Part shown: piece by piece, positions 10,785 through 22,993 of the stretch
How positions within the stretch are numbered: the first letter of the stretch is position 1
Layout of the letters: each line of letters begins with the position of its first letter
Assembly (NCBI GenBank): GCA_963281255.1
Contig: OY725490.1
Span: forward strand, 2,666,001-2,730,000
Length of the DNA stretch: 64,000 nucleotides
Direction: 5' to 3'
Source of the DNA: Aphrocallistes beatrix
Lineage: Eukaryota > Porifera > Hexactinellida > Sceptrulophora > Aphrocallistidae
Program-made: the position numbers and the translations under genes
Notes under the pieces: generated by a model
Seen by the model: the letters and a program-made list of their open reading frames with translations, nothing else
Database searches by the model: none
What the model was told of the DNA's origin: nothing

Positions 10785-13606
10785 CTCTCTTTTAGTGCCT
10801 AGGTCTATCTTGATGTATCATGTATGCTCATATCAAGGATATTATTGTAATACATATATTATGCATACTATTATGACTTGAATCTCGTGTATATATAGAA
10901 TTAGCTTGTGTACTCTGTGGCAACTCTATTCTAGTTCATTGTACACACGAGTCAATACTGTACACGTGATATCAAGATATGCGAGGTAATTTTAGATATA
11001 GTCCATCCTCTATAATATATGCGGGGATACTTATCAACTGTGGACTATGTTCCTCTAGGTAGACATGCGCTACCAGCAATAATACTCAGGATATTTGGCG
11101 AATATTCCCCAAAACAGGACATTTTACGGAATCTTATGGTCATTCCATTTCTCACTCCTGAGCTCATCCATCTAACTTGCATTTCTGCAAACTCTAAATA
11201 AAAATAATGATGAGAAACTCAAACTGCACTAATTCATTTAATATTAAAGAAACAATGACTTACTGGGATTCTTCCTGAGTAATTGTCCAGAGTTGAAGTT
11301 GCATGTGCCATCCTAGAATATAGGATCTCCTAAAAGTGTTAGTGACATCAATACAGACACTGATACCGAAATAACTACGTAGATTACAACTAGGCAGGGA
11401 AGTCACTAGTCCAAGAAAGGATAAGGATGTGGCAAATGAACTTTGAGCGATAATTATGTAAGGAAATGCTGACAACTGGAGTGTACACACCTTTGCATTT
11501 TCTTGTACTTATAAATTATACAGTCGGTAATGTTAAATAAGATGCAGATAATCCCTCGGAGATTTCTGATGGAGATGGATCAGATTCTGGTAATGAGATT
11601 GCAAAAAATTCAAACCAAATTTATAGGGATTTTTGAGACTTCTCAGTCACCAGAATCTTAATACTATTCAATAGTACAGGGCTATAGAATACTTACTATA
11701 GAGCTACTAAAATTGATGTCCTCGTTATATTGTAAATATAATTTCGCATATACTACGTAGAATTAATTCTGCTAGCTTTGGGAAAAAGATGGCATTATCG
11801 GTATGGAGGTATGATTCGTGTATTTGAGAGGAAACTTGGCCAAACATGTCCGGTTCAATCTCTAGCAGGAGAGTACCCAACACTTAACCAAAAGATCCCA
11901 AAAATAGCTCAGAAAGAACGTTTGTAACTTCGAATCCAAAGCTATTCGACTTGAAACCTCCGGACTTAAGCACAAAGAAAATCCATGGACAATCATAAAG
12001 GACATCATTCGATCATAATTTACAAATCCACTAAATCTACCAACTTTATCATAGAGAGATTCCTTAACAAACTAATACCGAGCTTGCAAGGTCGCGTTAT
12101 AAAATCCAACTAACTAATGCCACTTTTTAGTGCCACCTAAGAAAAATAGCCCTAAATCTATCAATTTACGCTATTTTATGTCAATTAAAGCTAACAAATC
12201 CGCTAATAGATAAGTTTTATTCGTAATTTAATTTTAGAAAGCATTTTCCTGTTAAAATAAATACCAAAAAGATACCCAAGTTTGCCTCGACATTCCCCAA
12301 GCAGTTGCCACCCAGACTGTTTATTATACGTAGTATCTCGATTTCGGCTTCGATTTTGCAAAAGTATCTAACTATTTTTTGAGATATAATTAAAAAGATA
12401 CAAAGTGGCACAATTGTATCGCGAAGTGTTGAATAGAAAATCGTATAATGACTTCGTCTGCCCATAAACATGCTACATCTTATGTGCAAATTTCAAAATA
12501 AAGAAAGAAATATAATCATAAGAAGAATACGTTTGCCGGGTATACCTTTTATGCTGAAATACCTCAAAAAATAAGCAAAGGGGAGACCATTTTTGACAAA
12601 TACCGTTCCAGATGTAATGTTTGCAAAAATGGCTCCCCCAGACCAATTTGTGGAGGCCACCTTTTGTCAAAACAACAATTTTTTTTGCCTCGATTATCGA
12701 AAGGATTTTAGTTGCAAAATGATAGCATCTCTGTATTAGTCAATTCATTTGATTAATGATGAGTTGTTGTGTCGTATGGTTTAATGTTGAATCTTGATGA
12801 TTCATCATTCCCGAATTCAGCGATTCAGTATATTAAAATATGCTCAAATTATGCCCTAATAATGCTGAAGTATGTGCAGATTATGCTCCAAAATATCCTC
12901 AAAACTTGATCAATATATGCACTATTGATGAGCATGCTCAACTATTGATACAATTCATTTCAAAACTGGTAGCTATATCATTTCCCGTCTTGAAAAATTA
13001 CGATACCAAATTCAGTTTGTAATCAGTATTTACGTTGGTGCTGAAGAGCAGTCATTTAGTAGCTCGTACCAACATCCATCTAAGGAGAAGACTTAGTGAG
13101 TAGCCGGAATGTGTCCTACAATCTTAAATCCGGAATATGTCCTACATATTTTCCCAAACAAATGTTTTGAACAAACTAATACCGAACCTGCTAGGTCGCG
13201 TTATAAAATGCATCTAACTAATGTGCATACTCGTGTACGTACTGAAGATATACTAGTACTCGTATGTTGATTATAATCTGATCTTAGAGGTACAAAGCGG
13301 TCCTTAATTTCTTAAAACGCTGTTATATACGGTTGCGCAAGTTCTACAATGAAGTAAAAGCTGTTATTTACTAAATATCAAAAAATAAATTCAATCTAAT
13401 CCAAATATGTACATAAAATATACGATGTATACACAATCACTATAATTAACAATTTTTCAAGCTAGTAATAGACAAAAATATCATATTCAGTTAGATGATA
13501 CTTTAACATTGATTCACTTTGCCTTTTATCCGTATTATACAAAACAAAAAATATTTACATGAAGATAGAGAACACTCACTCCCTGATAAATCTATTTACT
13601 TGCACA
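10785..13606. other. array spacer B-C
   Basis: No gene is supported; the short open frames are not preserved usefully in the duplicate. The spacer is collinear with 19242-23331, which carries three extra insertions. The insertion-free target sites are TGCGCTAC at 11066-11073 and TA at 12385-12386. The 3' part (~13300-13606) is the flank shared by all copies. Confidence 0.7.
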
Positions 13607-15661
13607 TTATATTTTATAGATGCAGTACAGGCCGAGTGCTAGTCCAACCATTGAAACAGTGAATATAAGGACTGGGATTAGTACAGTGAATGCTAGACTG
13701 AAGTTGCAGGTGAATTGTATGGTACAGATGCTGTTTGAGTTTGTGATGTTCTCAGAGGTGGGAGCTAGTATGACGTCATACTTGTCAATTTGGTTCTTAG
13801 CTTCTTTGAGTGGTACAAGAGTTGATTCATTCACTTCATAACCGAATTGCTGGACTGTGATTGGACCATTATAATAAGTTAAGGCTTTATAGGTTCCATC
13901 AAAGAACTTAGTAGTATATGCTGAGAACAGAGCACCATAGGGAAAAGGGTTAAAAGTGAACATTCCACTTTTCTGGATTGTACAGGTGACAGTTGTATCT
14001 GAGGTTAGGTAACAAACAGCTGTTGTGGAGAAATCTTCATTCAGAATTGCGCTTTTACACCAAAATAAGCCAAATTGGTTACTAAAGGTATTACTCAAAT
14101 ATCCGACATAACAAGGATCAACCGTCTCTATTGACATATATGGTAAGTATTTTACACTATTCGTAACTTCGTTTGAGGAATCCACTGAAGCTATTAATAC
14201 AGAATCTTTAGGAATCCAAAACTGAACTTCTGAAAAGATGTCGATATAAGGATTGCCTTGATAGACATAAGTATATGTCTTGTTTTGTATGCGAAGAGGT
14301 TGAATGAATTTAGCTGCATAAATTGTAATGTTTTGACAGTCTTGAATTGGTGCATTAGGACTGTAAGGATTGTTGAATACACTGATAGAGAGGTGATCTT
14401 TATGACAAGAGTTTAATTTGTCCCCCAAATCAGTTTGATTCATTATGTAGTAATCACCAGATTTCACTTGAAATATTTGTTTCCATTTTTCTGTCAGTAA
14501 AGGTGCGAAAAAGCAAGTAAAAAGCAAGCTGATCAGTAGAACAGTAACTACATACTTATAGTTATTATGAATTAATTTTATTATCTTAGGATCGTTGCTG
14601 CTATATCCACTGTACTTGGCTTTAGTTTTGTAACGGAAATAGAGCCAGAGTGCAATGAGAAATATGGAGTATAGAATGACAGGTAAAGTTGTTGCAATCT
14701 GGATAATAGTCAATGTGATAAAAACAAGAACATTTGTAATTGTTCCGATAAAATTGACTCTAAAAAATGTAAGAGTGATGAATATAGATGCTAATAAATA
14801 CTGACCAAATATGTTCACCGAAGTAAAGAATGATACAAAAATTGTTCCCCATCCTGCTATTTGGAACAACATACTCGCTTGAATTTTATCCACATAATGA
14901 CCCCTGTCTAGAAATTGAGTGTTGAGATCTGTGTTGAATTGATTGATGTATGTTTTCACAACACGTTGTGACACCCTGATGAACGAGAATACAAAAGGAA
15001 AACGTACAAATGACTCCAATGAGTAGAATCCTGAGATAGCATAAAGTCCAAAGAGAATAATAACCTCTGTTAAACCAAAAGTTTCGAACAGATCAGGAGT
15101 GTATTCATTTAGGATTAAATTGTTTATAACACCAAGTTGAACTAGTATATAGATTGAGCGAAAAAGTGCGAATATGCACACAATTTTAAACCGAAATGTT
15201 TTCTCTTCGAAATAGCAAGTTATTTGATAGAGCATCGTGATTGCAAATAAAATAATTCCATCCTGAAATATCGCATACAATGCTTCAGCTATGTAGATAT
15301 ACCATGGATGAAACCCCCAATCTGATTTCACGAAATACACAAGAAAATACACACTAGAGATTACGTTAAACACGTTGAAACCTATCATGAAAAGTATGAT
15401 GCACATTACCACCCTGAAATGGTCATAGTATCCTCTCATTACCTTGGTATCAACATCTCCCTCTGCTACACGCTTCAAGATATACCTGTACTTGAATACC
15501 TGCATGATGAGCTGAGCAGCTAGACGGATGTTGATGGGGAGCATCAGTAGAGAGATGAGAATGTTGATTGATGATGTCACACCGATTATACTCTGCGCGG
15601 TAGCACTAGTACCTGTTGGATAGGCAGCTGACACGATAAATGAAGTTAAACTAGAAATCAT
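13607..15661 (-). CDS. array member C: orphan multi-pass membrane protein, short-linker form
   Basis: Intact 684-residue copy of the array family in one exon. It has the same layout: N-terminal multi-TM region, TM before the ectodomain, cysteine-rich N-glycosylated ectodomain, last TM, and CIYKI end. It differs from copies B and D by an in-frame loss of ~28 residues in the cytosolic-type linker: IHNN is followed almost at once by YKYVVTVLL, so the Thr/Asn-rich segment is gone. The first ~110 residues and the promoter match pseudogene A (TSFIVSAAYPTGTSATAQ), whereas the GWGTIFVSFF segment matches copy E, so the gene is mosaic. The ectodomain has its own variants near the GNPYIDIFSEV and NPFPYGALF patches. 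Function unknown. Confidence 0.85.
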   Translation of the reverse strand: MISSLTSFIVSAAYPTGTSATAQSIIGVTSSINILISLLMLPINIRLAAQLIMQVFKYRYILKRVAEGDVDTKVMRGYYDHFRVVMCIILFMIGFNVFNVISSVYFLVYFVKSDWGFHPWYIYIAEALYAIFQDGIILFAITMLYQITCYFEEKTFRFKIVCIFALFRSIYILVQLGVINNLILNEYTPDLFETFGLTEVIILFGLYAISGFYSLESFVRFPFVFSFIRVSQRVVKTYINQFNTDLNTQFLDRGHYVDKIQASMLFQIAGWGTIFVSFFTSVNIFGQYLLASIFITLTFFRVNFIGTITNVLVFITLTIIQIATTLPVILYSIFLIALWLYFRYKTKAKYSGYSSNDPKIIKLIHNNYKYVVTVLLISLLFTCFFAPLLTEKWKQIFQVKSGDYYIMNQTDLGDKLNSCHKDHLSISVFNNPYSPNAPIQDCQNITIYAAKFIQPLRIQNKTYTYVYQGNPYIDIFSEVQFWIPKDSVLIASVDSSNEVTNSVKYLPYMSIETVDPCYVGYLSNTFSNQFGLFWCKSAILNEDFSTTAVCYLTSDTTVTCTIQKSGMFTFNPFPYGALFSAYTTKFFDGTYKALTYYNGPITVQQFGYEVNESTLVPLKEAKNQIDKYDVILAPTSENITNSNSICTIQFTCNFSLAFTVLIPVLIFTVSMVGLALGLYCIYKI

Positions 15662-15700
15662 TTTCTGTATCGTTTATGATACATTAATTGTTTGAAACAG

Positions 15701-15709
15701 CTATTTATT
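15701..15709 (-). promoter_or_regulatory. TATA-like box of array member C
   Basis: AATAAATAG on the minus strand 40 bp before the ATG, with flanks identical to copy A. Confidence 0.5.
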
Positions 15710-17055
15710 ATCTCTTTTAGTGCCCAGCTTGACTATCTTGATATATCATGTGCTCATGTCAAGGATATCTTGTAATATGTTATGCATTATTAATAAATTC
15801 TCTTCTAGCTAGTGTAGTGTCAATACTATACACGTGATGTTAGTACAGTTTAGAACTCATTTCATTCACCGAGTACACATTATTCAATAGCTGCATTAGT
15901 TTTTATATTGGTTGATCTCCCCTTAAATAGACGACACCAAATTCAGTTCTACGTGTATATGTAATCAGTATTTACATTGTTGCTGAAGAGCAATAATTTA
16001 GTAGCTCGTATCAACATCTAACTGAGGAGAAGACTTCTCAGTCAACATAATCTTAGTACTATTTAATAGTACAGGGCTATACGTAGAATACTTATGGAGC
16101 TACTGAATTGATGTCCTCGTTATAATATAAACAAGCGCGCTTCGCTTGCTTGCGCTGTGCGGCTGGCGGACACTTTGTGTCCGCCAGATGCGCCATTAAT
16201 TAAAAGGTAGATAGCATCTCTAAATACGTCTGTCCTACTGTTATAATCGATATCGCACGAGAAATCACCAAATTTGTCAATTTTTAAAATTTTGATGGTA
16301 ATAATGACGTCATAACAAAGTGATGAGTCATCATTTGTGATAGTTGCATCATATGTGAGATATATTAAGACGTATACACATTCTATTAAAATTTCAGCCT
16401 TCTATCACCTAAATGGCTGAGTTATGTGGAAAAACTGAAAAAAAAAAATATATATATATATATATACTAGTATATATATAATAGTAATGATATAATTTCT
16501 CATATCGTATTAATTCTGCTAGCTTAAGGAAAAAGATGCCACTATCGCTATGCGGTATGATTCGTGTATCTGAGACGAAACTTTGCCAAATATGTCCGAT
16601 TCAATCTCTATACAGGAGAGTCCCCAACACTCAATCCAAAAGAACCCAAAAATAGCTCAGAAAGAACGTTTGCAACTTCTAATCCAAAGCTATTCGACTT
16701 ACTAACTTTCTGTACAACGCACTGAGAACATAATAATAGACATCATTCAATCGATTCGTAATTTACAAATCCCCTTGATATATACGGTTGCTGGAAAATA
16801 TATAAGATAAAAGCTATTATTTACTAAATATCAAAAACAATCAATACATTCTAAACCGAATACATGAAATCTACAAGTACTTCTACACAAATCTGACTAT
16901 AACTAACAGTTTCTAGCTAGTACTAAATAAAAATACCAAATTCAGTTAGATCACATTGATTCATTTGGGGTTTTATCTATATTATACAAAAACAATATTT
17001 ACATGAGGGTAGAAAACATTCACTCCCAGCTAAGTTTTAGTTATTTACTTGCACA
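15710..17055. other. array spacer C-D
   Basis: Near-identical duplicate of the A-B spacer. It holds the structured repeat copy 3 and an AT microsatellite (~16439-16485). No gene seen. Confidence 0.7.
16131..16194 (+). repeat. structured GC-rich dispersed repeat, copy 3
   Basis: Duplicate of copy 2, with the same GGCGGACAC/GTGTCCGCC hairpin and the same 3' truncation, so it arose by the segmental duplication and not by a new insertion. Confidence 0.8.
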
Positions 17056-19182
17056 TTATATTTTATAGATGCAGTACAGGCCGAGTGCTAGTCCAACCAT
17101 TGAAACAGTGAAAATAAGGACTGGGATTAGGACAGTGAATGCTAGATTGAAGTTACAGGTGAATTGTATGGTACAGATGCTGTTTAAGTTTGTGATGTTC
17201 TCAGAGGTGGGAGCTAGTATGACGTCATACTTGTCAATTTGGTTCTTAGCTTCTTTGAGTGGTACAAGAGTTGATTCATTCACTTCATAACCGAATTGCT
17301 GTACTGTGATTGGACCATTACGATAAGTTAAGGCTTCATAGGTTCCATCAAAGAACTTAGAAGTATATGCTGAAGGCAGACCAGTTTCATAGGGAAAAGA
17401 AATAAAAGTGAACATTCCACTGTTCTGGATTGTACAGTTGACAGTTGTATTTGAGGTTAGGTAACAAACAGCTGTTGTGGAGAAATCTTCATTCAAAACT
17501 GCGCTTTTACACCAAAATAAGCCAAATTGGTTCCTAAAGACACTTAAAAATCCGACGTAGCAGGGATCAACCGTCTCTATTGCCATATATGGTAAATATG
17601 TTATATTCATAACTTCGTACAGGGAATGCAATGAAGCTATTAATACAGAATCTTTAGGAATCCAAAACTGAGAAAAAGAGGTGTCGCTATTAGGGTTGTC
17701 TTGATAGACATAAGTATATGTTTTGTTTTGTATGCGAAGAGGTTGAATGAATTTGGTTGCATAAATTGTACTGTTTTGACAGTCTTGAATTGGTGTATTA
17801 GGACTGTAAGGATTGTTGAATACACTGATAGAGAGGTGATCTTTATGACAAGAGTTTAAGTTGTCCCCCAAATCAGTTTTATCTAATATGTAGTAATCAC
17901 CAGATTTCATTTGTATAATGTGCTTCCATTTCTCTGTCAGTAAAGGCGCGAAAAAGCAAGCAAAAAGCAAGCTGATCAGTAGAACAGTAACTACATACAC
18001 TGATATTATAATTGTATTCTTTGGTTTATAATATGTAGTGTGTAATGAATCTTGATTGGTAGTGGTTTCTCTCGTATCATCGTTATTATGAATTATTTCT
18101 AGTATCTTAGGATCGTTACTACTATATCCACTGTACTTGGCTTTAGTTTTGTAACGGAAATAGAGCCAGAGTGCAATGAGAAATATGGAATATAGAATGA
18201 CAGGTAAGGTGGTTACAATCTGTACAATGGTCAATGCGATAAGAATAATTACATCAATAATTGTACTGAAAGAATTGGCTGCCAAAAATTCATAAGTAAT
18301 GAGCATAGATGCTAATACATACTGACCGAATATATTCACTGAAGTAAAGAAGGATACAGAGATTGTCCCCCATCCTGCGATTTGGAACAACATACTCGCT
18401 TGAATTTTATCCACATAATGACTCCTATCTAGAAATTGAGTGTTGAGATTTGTATTGAATTGATGTATGTATGTTTTCACAACACGTTGTGACACCCTGA
18501 TGAACGAGAATACAAAAGGAAAACGTACAAATGGCTCCAATAGGTAGAGTCCTGAGAGAGTATAAAGTCCAAAGAGAATAATACGCGTTGTTAAATCAAA
18601 AGTTCCGAACAGATCAGGAGTGTATTTATTTAGGATTAAATTGTTTATAACACCAACCTGAACTAGTATATAGATAGAGCGCAAAAGTGCCAAAAAGCAT
18701 ACAATTTGAAACCGAAATGCTTTCTCTTCGAAATAGCAAGTAACTTGATAGAACAGTGTGATTGCAAATAAAATAATTCCATCCTGAAACGCCGCATACA
18801 ATCCCTGAGCTATGTAGATATACCATGGATGAAACCCCCAATCTGATTTCACGAAATACACAAGAAAATACACACTAGAGATTACGTTAAACACGTTGTA
18901 ACCTATCATGAAAAGTATGATGCACATAACCACCTTGAAATGGTCATAGTATCCTCTCATTACCTTGGTATCAACATCTCCCTCTGCTACACGCTTCAAG
19001 ATATACCTGTACTTGAATACCTGCATGATGAGCTGAGCAGCTAGACGGATGTTGATGGGGAGCATCAGTAGAGAGATGAGAATGTTGATTGATAGCATCA
19101 CACCGATGATACTCTGCGCGGTAGCATCACTACCTGTTGGATAAGCAGCTGACACGATGAATAAAGATAAACTAGAAATCAT
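17056..19182 (-). CDS. array member D: orphan multi-pass membrane protein, near-twin of B
   Basis: Intact 708-residue copy with the same topology, cysteines and glycosylation sites as copy B. I count about a dozen substitutions, among them I194G, D245N, I290L, H384Y, the EGK to GDN change near 440, I482L, P521L, E651K and L703Y. Some D-specific states (GD.LN near 440, YQ.NP near 492, LYCIYKI end) match copy C, pointing to short conversion tracts on top of the recent duplication. Single exon, with a TATA-like box 51 bp upstream. Function unknown. Confidence 0.85.
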   Translation of the reverse strand: MISSLSLFIVSAAYPTGSDATAQSIIGVMLSINILISLLMLPINIRLAAQLIMQVFKYRYILKRVAEGDVDTKVMRGYYDHFKVVMCIILFMIGYNVFNVISSVYFLVYFVKSDWGFHPWYIYIAQGLYAAFQDGIILFAITLFYQVTCYFEEKAFRFQIVCFLALLRSIYILVQVGVINNLILNKYTPDLFGTFDLTTRIILFGLYTLSGLYLLEPFVRFPFVFSFIRVSQRVVKTYIHQFNTNLNTQFLDRSHYVDKIQASMLFQIAGWGTISVSFFTSVNIFGQYVLASMLITYEFLAANSFSTIIDVIILIALTIVQIVTTLPVILYSIFLIALWLYFRYKTKAKYSGYSSNDPKILEIIHNNDDTRETTTNQDSLHTTYYKPKNTIIISVYVVTVLLISLLFACFFAPLLTEKWKHIIQMKSGDYYILDKTDLGDNLNSCHKDHLSISVFNNPYSPNTPIQDCQNSTIYATKFIQPLRIQNKTYTYVYQDNPNSDTSFSQFWIPKDSVLIASLHSLYEVMNITYLPYMAIETVDPCYVGFLSVFRNQFGLFWCKSAVLNEDFSTTAVCYLTSNTTVNCTIQNSGMFTFISFPYETGLPSAYTSKFFDGTYEALTYRNGPITVQQFGYEVNESTLVPLKEAKNQIDKYDVILAPTSENITNLNSICTIQFTCNFNLAFTVLIPVLIFTVSMVGLALGLYCIYKI

Positions 19183-19232
19183 TTTCTTTATCGTTTATAA
19201 TACAGTCGTATCAATTAATTGTTTATAACTAG

Positions 19233-19241
19233 CTATTTATT
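19233..19241 (-). promoter_or_regulatory. TATA-like box of array member D
   Basis: AATAAATAG on the minus strand 51 bp before the ATG; same context as copy B. Confidence 0.5.
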
Positions 19242-19521
19242 CTCTCTTTTAGTGCCTAGGTCTATCTTGATGTATCATGTATGCTCATATCAAGGATATT
19301 ATTGTAATACATATATTATGCATACTATTATGACTTGAATCTCGTGTATATATAGAATTAGCTTGTGTCTCTGTGGCAACTCTATTCTAGTTCATTGTAC
19401 ACACGAGTCAATACTGTACACGTGATATCAAGATATGCGAGGTAATTTTAGATATAGTCCATCCTCTATAATATATGCGGGGATACTTATCAACTGTGGA
19501 CTATGTTCCTCTAGGTAGACA

Positions 19522-19686
19522 TGCGCTACCATAGGCGCCGAACCCGGGGGGGCTGGGGGGGCTCAAGCCCCCCCTAGATTCGAAGATGGCCCATAGACGC
19601 TATACAAAATTTAGGGCTGAGCCCCCCCCCCTGGAACCCCAAAATTGTCCTTAGATTTCGAAAAGTTCGGCGCCCCTGTGCGCTAC
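19522..19686. mobile_element. 149-bp hAT-like element, filled site
   Basis: The element at 19530-19678 has terminal inverted repeats CATAGGCGCCGAAC / GTTCGGCGCCCCTG and internal G/C runs. It is flanked by TGCGCTAC (19522-19529 and 19679-19686). The duplicated locus at 11066-11073 has a single TGCGCTAC and no insert, which proves the boundaries and the 8-bp target duplication. Confidence 0.93.
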
Positions 19687-20983
19687 TAGCAATAATACTC
19701 AGGATATTTGGCGAATATTCCCCAAAACAGGACATTTTACGGAATCTTATGGTCATTCCATTTCTCACTCCTGAGCTCATCCATCTAACTTGCATTTCTG
19801 CAAACTCTAAATAAAAATAATGATGAGAAACTCAAACTGCACTAATTCATTTAATATTAAAGAAACAATGGCTTACTGGGATTCTTCCTGAGTTATTGTT
19901 CAGAGTTGAAGTTGCATGTGCCATCCTAGAATATGGGATCTCCTAAAAGTGTTAGTGACATCAATGCAGACACTGATACCGAAATAACTACGTAGATTAC
20001 AACTAGGCAGGGAAGTCACTAGTCCAAGAAAGGATAAGGATGTGGCAAATGAACTTTGAGCGATAATTATGTAAGGAAATGCTGACAACTGGAGTGTACA
20101 CACCTTTGCATTTTCTTGTACTTATAAATTATACAGTCGGTAATGTTAAATAAGATGCAGATATCCCTCGGAGATGGATCAGATTCTGGTGATGAGAGAA
20201 AAAAATTCAAACCAAATTTATAGGGATTTTTGAGACTTCTCAGTCACCAGAATCTTAATACTATTCAATAGTACAGGGCTATAGAATACTTACTATAGAG
20301 CTACTAAAATTGATGTCCTCGTTATATTGTAAATATAATTTCGCATATACTACGTAGAATTAATTCTGCTAGCTTTGGGAAAAAGATGGCATTATCGGTA
20401 TGGAGGTATGATTCGTGTATCTGAGACGAAACTTAGCCAAACATGTCCGATTCAATCTATGCAGGAGAGTACCCAACACTTAACCAAAAGATCCCAAAAA
20501 TAGCTCAGAAAGAACGTTTGTAACTTCTAACCCAAAGCTATTCGACTTGAAACCTCCGGACTTAAGCACAAAGAAAATCCATGGACAATCATAAAGGACA
20601 TCATTCGATCATAATTTACAAATCCACTAAATCTACCAACTTTATTATAGAGAGATTCCTTAAAACAAATACTTTGAACAAACTAATACCGAACTTGCAA
20701 GGTCGCGTTATAGAATCCAACTAACTAATGCCACTTTTTAGTGCCACCTAAGAAAAATAGCCCTAAAATATATCAATTTCTGCTATTTTTTGTCAATTAA
20801 AGCTAACAAATCCGCTCATAGACATGTTTTATTCGTAATTTAATTTTAGAAAGCATTTTTCTGTTAAAATAAATACCAAAAAGATACCCAAGTTTGCCTC
20901 AACATTCCCCAAGCAGTTGCCACCCAGACTGTTTATTCTAGTATCTCGATTTCGGCTTCGATTTTGCAAAAGTATTTTTGAGA

Positions 20984-21485
20984 TACAGTCGACTCTTGTT
21001 AATACGAACACGGATAAGGAGTACAATCGGATAAGAAGTACAAGTTTTGATTCCCCAACCTAATCTATGGCAAAATATATACAAACGAACTCCGGTTAAC
21101 ACGAACACGGATAAGACGAAATATCGGATAATAAGTACGATTTGTGGGTCCCCTTCAGTGCGTTTTCAATACTAAATACATCGGTTAATACGAACACGGA
21201 TAATACGAACAGGTGTGTGCTTACGAGCACTTTGAATATGGTACGTAGATAGATACTAGACAGATATTTCTCAATGAAAATACAATCGAATCTCGTTAAT
21301 ACAACATGGATAATGAGTTCTCTATTTGACAAGTACAATTTCATACTCTCACGTAGTTATCACTATGTATATTAAGGATTTGGGACAAATGTGGCTATGT
21401 ACGTACTTCGGTTAATACGTACTCCGGATAAGGAGTACAAATCTCCACGGTCCCTTGGCGTACGTGTTAACGAGAGTCGACTGTA
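20984..21485. mobile_element. 498-bp pogo/Tigger-like element, filled TA site
   Basis: The element at 20986-21483 has ends CAGTCGACTCTTGTTAA and TTAACGAGAGTCGACTG, flanked by TA (20984-20985, 21484-21485). The duplicate locus reads GAGATATAATTAAAAAG with one TA at 12385-12386 and no insert. Inner repeats of TTAATACGAACACGGATAA recur at several positions. No transposase remains. Confidence 0.92.
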
Positions 21486-22336
21486 TAATTAAAAAGATAC
21501 AAAGTGACACAATTGTATCGCGAAGTGTTGAATAGAAAATCGTATAATGACTTCGTCTGCCCATAAACATGCTACATCTTATGTGCAAATCAAACTAAAA
21601 AAAGAAATAATCATCACAAGAAGAATACGTTTGCCGGGTATACCTTGTATGCTGAAATACCTCAAAAATAAGAAAAGGGGAGATCATTTTTGACAAACCA
21701 GAATTAACGTTTGAATCGAAAAATGGTTCCCCCAGACCAATTTGTGGAGGCCACCTTTTGACAAAACAACAATTTTTTTTGCCTTGATTATCGAAAGGAT
21801 TTTAGTTGCAAAATGATAGCATCTCTGTATTAGTCAATTAATTTGATTAATGATGAGTTATTGCGTGGTATGGTTTAATGCTGAATCTTGATGATTCATC
21901 ATTTGCGAATTCAGCGATTCAGTATATTAAAATATGCTAAAATTATGCCCTAATAATGCTGAAGTATGTGCAGATTATGCTCCAAAATATCCTCAAAACT
22001 TGATCAATATATGCACTATTGATAAGCATGCTCAACTATTGATACAATTCATTTCACTGGTAGCTATATAATTTCTTGAAAAATCATCTCAAAAAAAAGT
22101 CTTGAAAAATTACGATACCAAATTCAGTTTGTAATCAGTATTTACGTTGGTGCTGAAGAGCAGTCATTTAGTAGCTCGTACCAACATCTATCTAAGGAGA
22201 AGACTTGGTGAGTAGCCGGAATGTGTCCTACAATCTCAAATCCGGAATATGTCCTACATATTTTCCCAAACAAATGTTTTGAACAAACTAATACCGAACC
22301 TGATAGGTCGCGTTATAAAATGCATCTAATGTGCAT

Positions 22337-22993
22337 ACAATCTTAGTTATTATGGTCTTTAGAGATTGTAATTCGAATATTCTCAATGGTTTTAGAAGAA
22401 TTTTCGAGTGTAAGACCTGGAACTGTGTTTTGTATGGTGAGTTTTATGGGGGGAAAATGTGTCCTGGCACGCAGCAAAAATCGAGAATCAAGGTCATAGC
22501 TTCTGTATAAAATGTCTTCACTACCAACGTTCTATGACGATTTAACACCAGATACCTTTCATTCACCATGGAAATATTTCATAAATACATTGAATTCATC
22601 ATCAAAAACGAGAGAAGTTATTATTTAACGTGTTCAAATTAGGTATAATGTGCAAAATCACCCAAAATGGCACTTGCTTTCACATCACCAAAAGTTTGAT
22701 CCGAATTGCTCTCAATATGTAGTAGTACTGATATAAACATCTTAATATTCTACAAATTTAGAGTGTTTGATGGAAATGTGAGCCAATTTTTCCTAGAATT
22801 TGAAGACTCTAGAAAGATTATTCGAAAAGCAGTGAGCCCTGATACTCAATTTTCGCTGCGTGCTAGGACACATTTTTCCCCCATAAAAATCACCATACAA
22901 AACACAGTTCCAGGTCTTAGGCTCAAAAAATATTTTAAAGTCATTGAGAATAATCGAATTACACTCTCTAAAGACCATAATAACTAAGATTGT
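22337..22993. mobile_element. 657-bp element with ~165-bp terminal inverted repeats
   Basis: The left end starts ACAATCTTAGTTATTATGG and the right end is its inverse; the arms match imperfectly for ~165 bp, including a AAGACCTGGAACTGTGTTTT block. No clear target duplication. It is absent from the paralogous spacer near 13228, though the right-hand flank also differs there. A 93-codon open frame inside is part of the inverted repeat and not a gene. Confidence 0.75.

Noticed and set aside
11260-11490. short minus-strand open frame with a partner at 19900-20103
   Set aside because: Similarity is explained by the recent segmental duplication; no start context, domain or length conservation.
22706-22987. 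93-codon open frame (and its antisense)
   Set aside because: It lies in one arm of the inverted-repeat element, and the other arm does not keep the frame.
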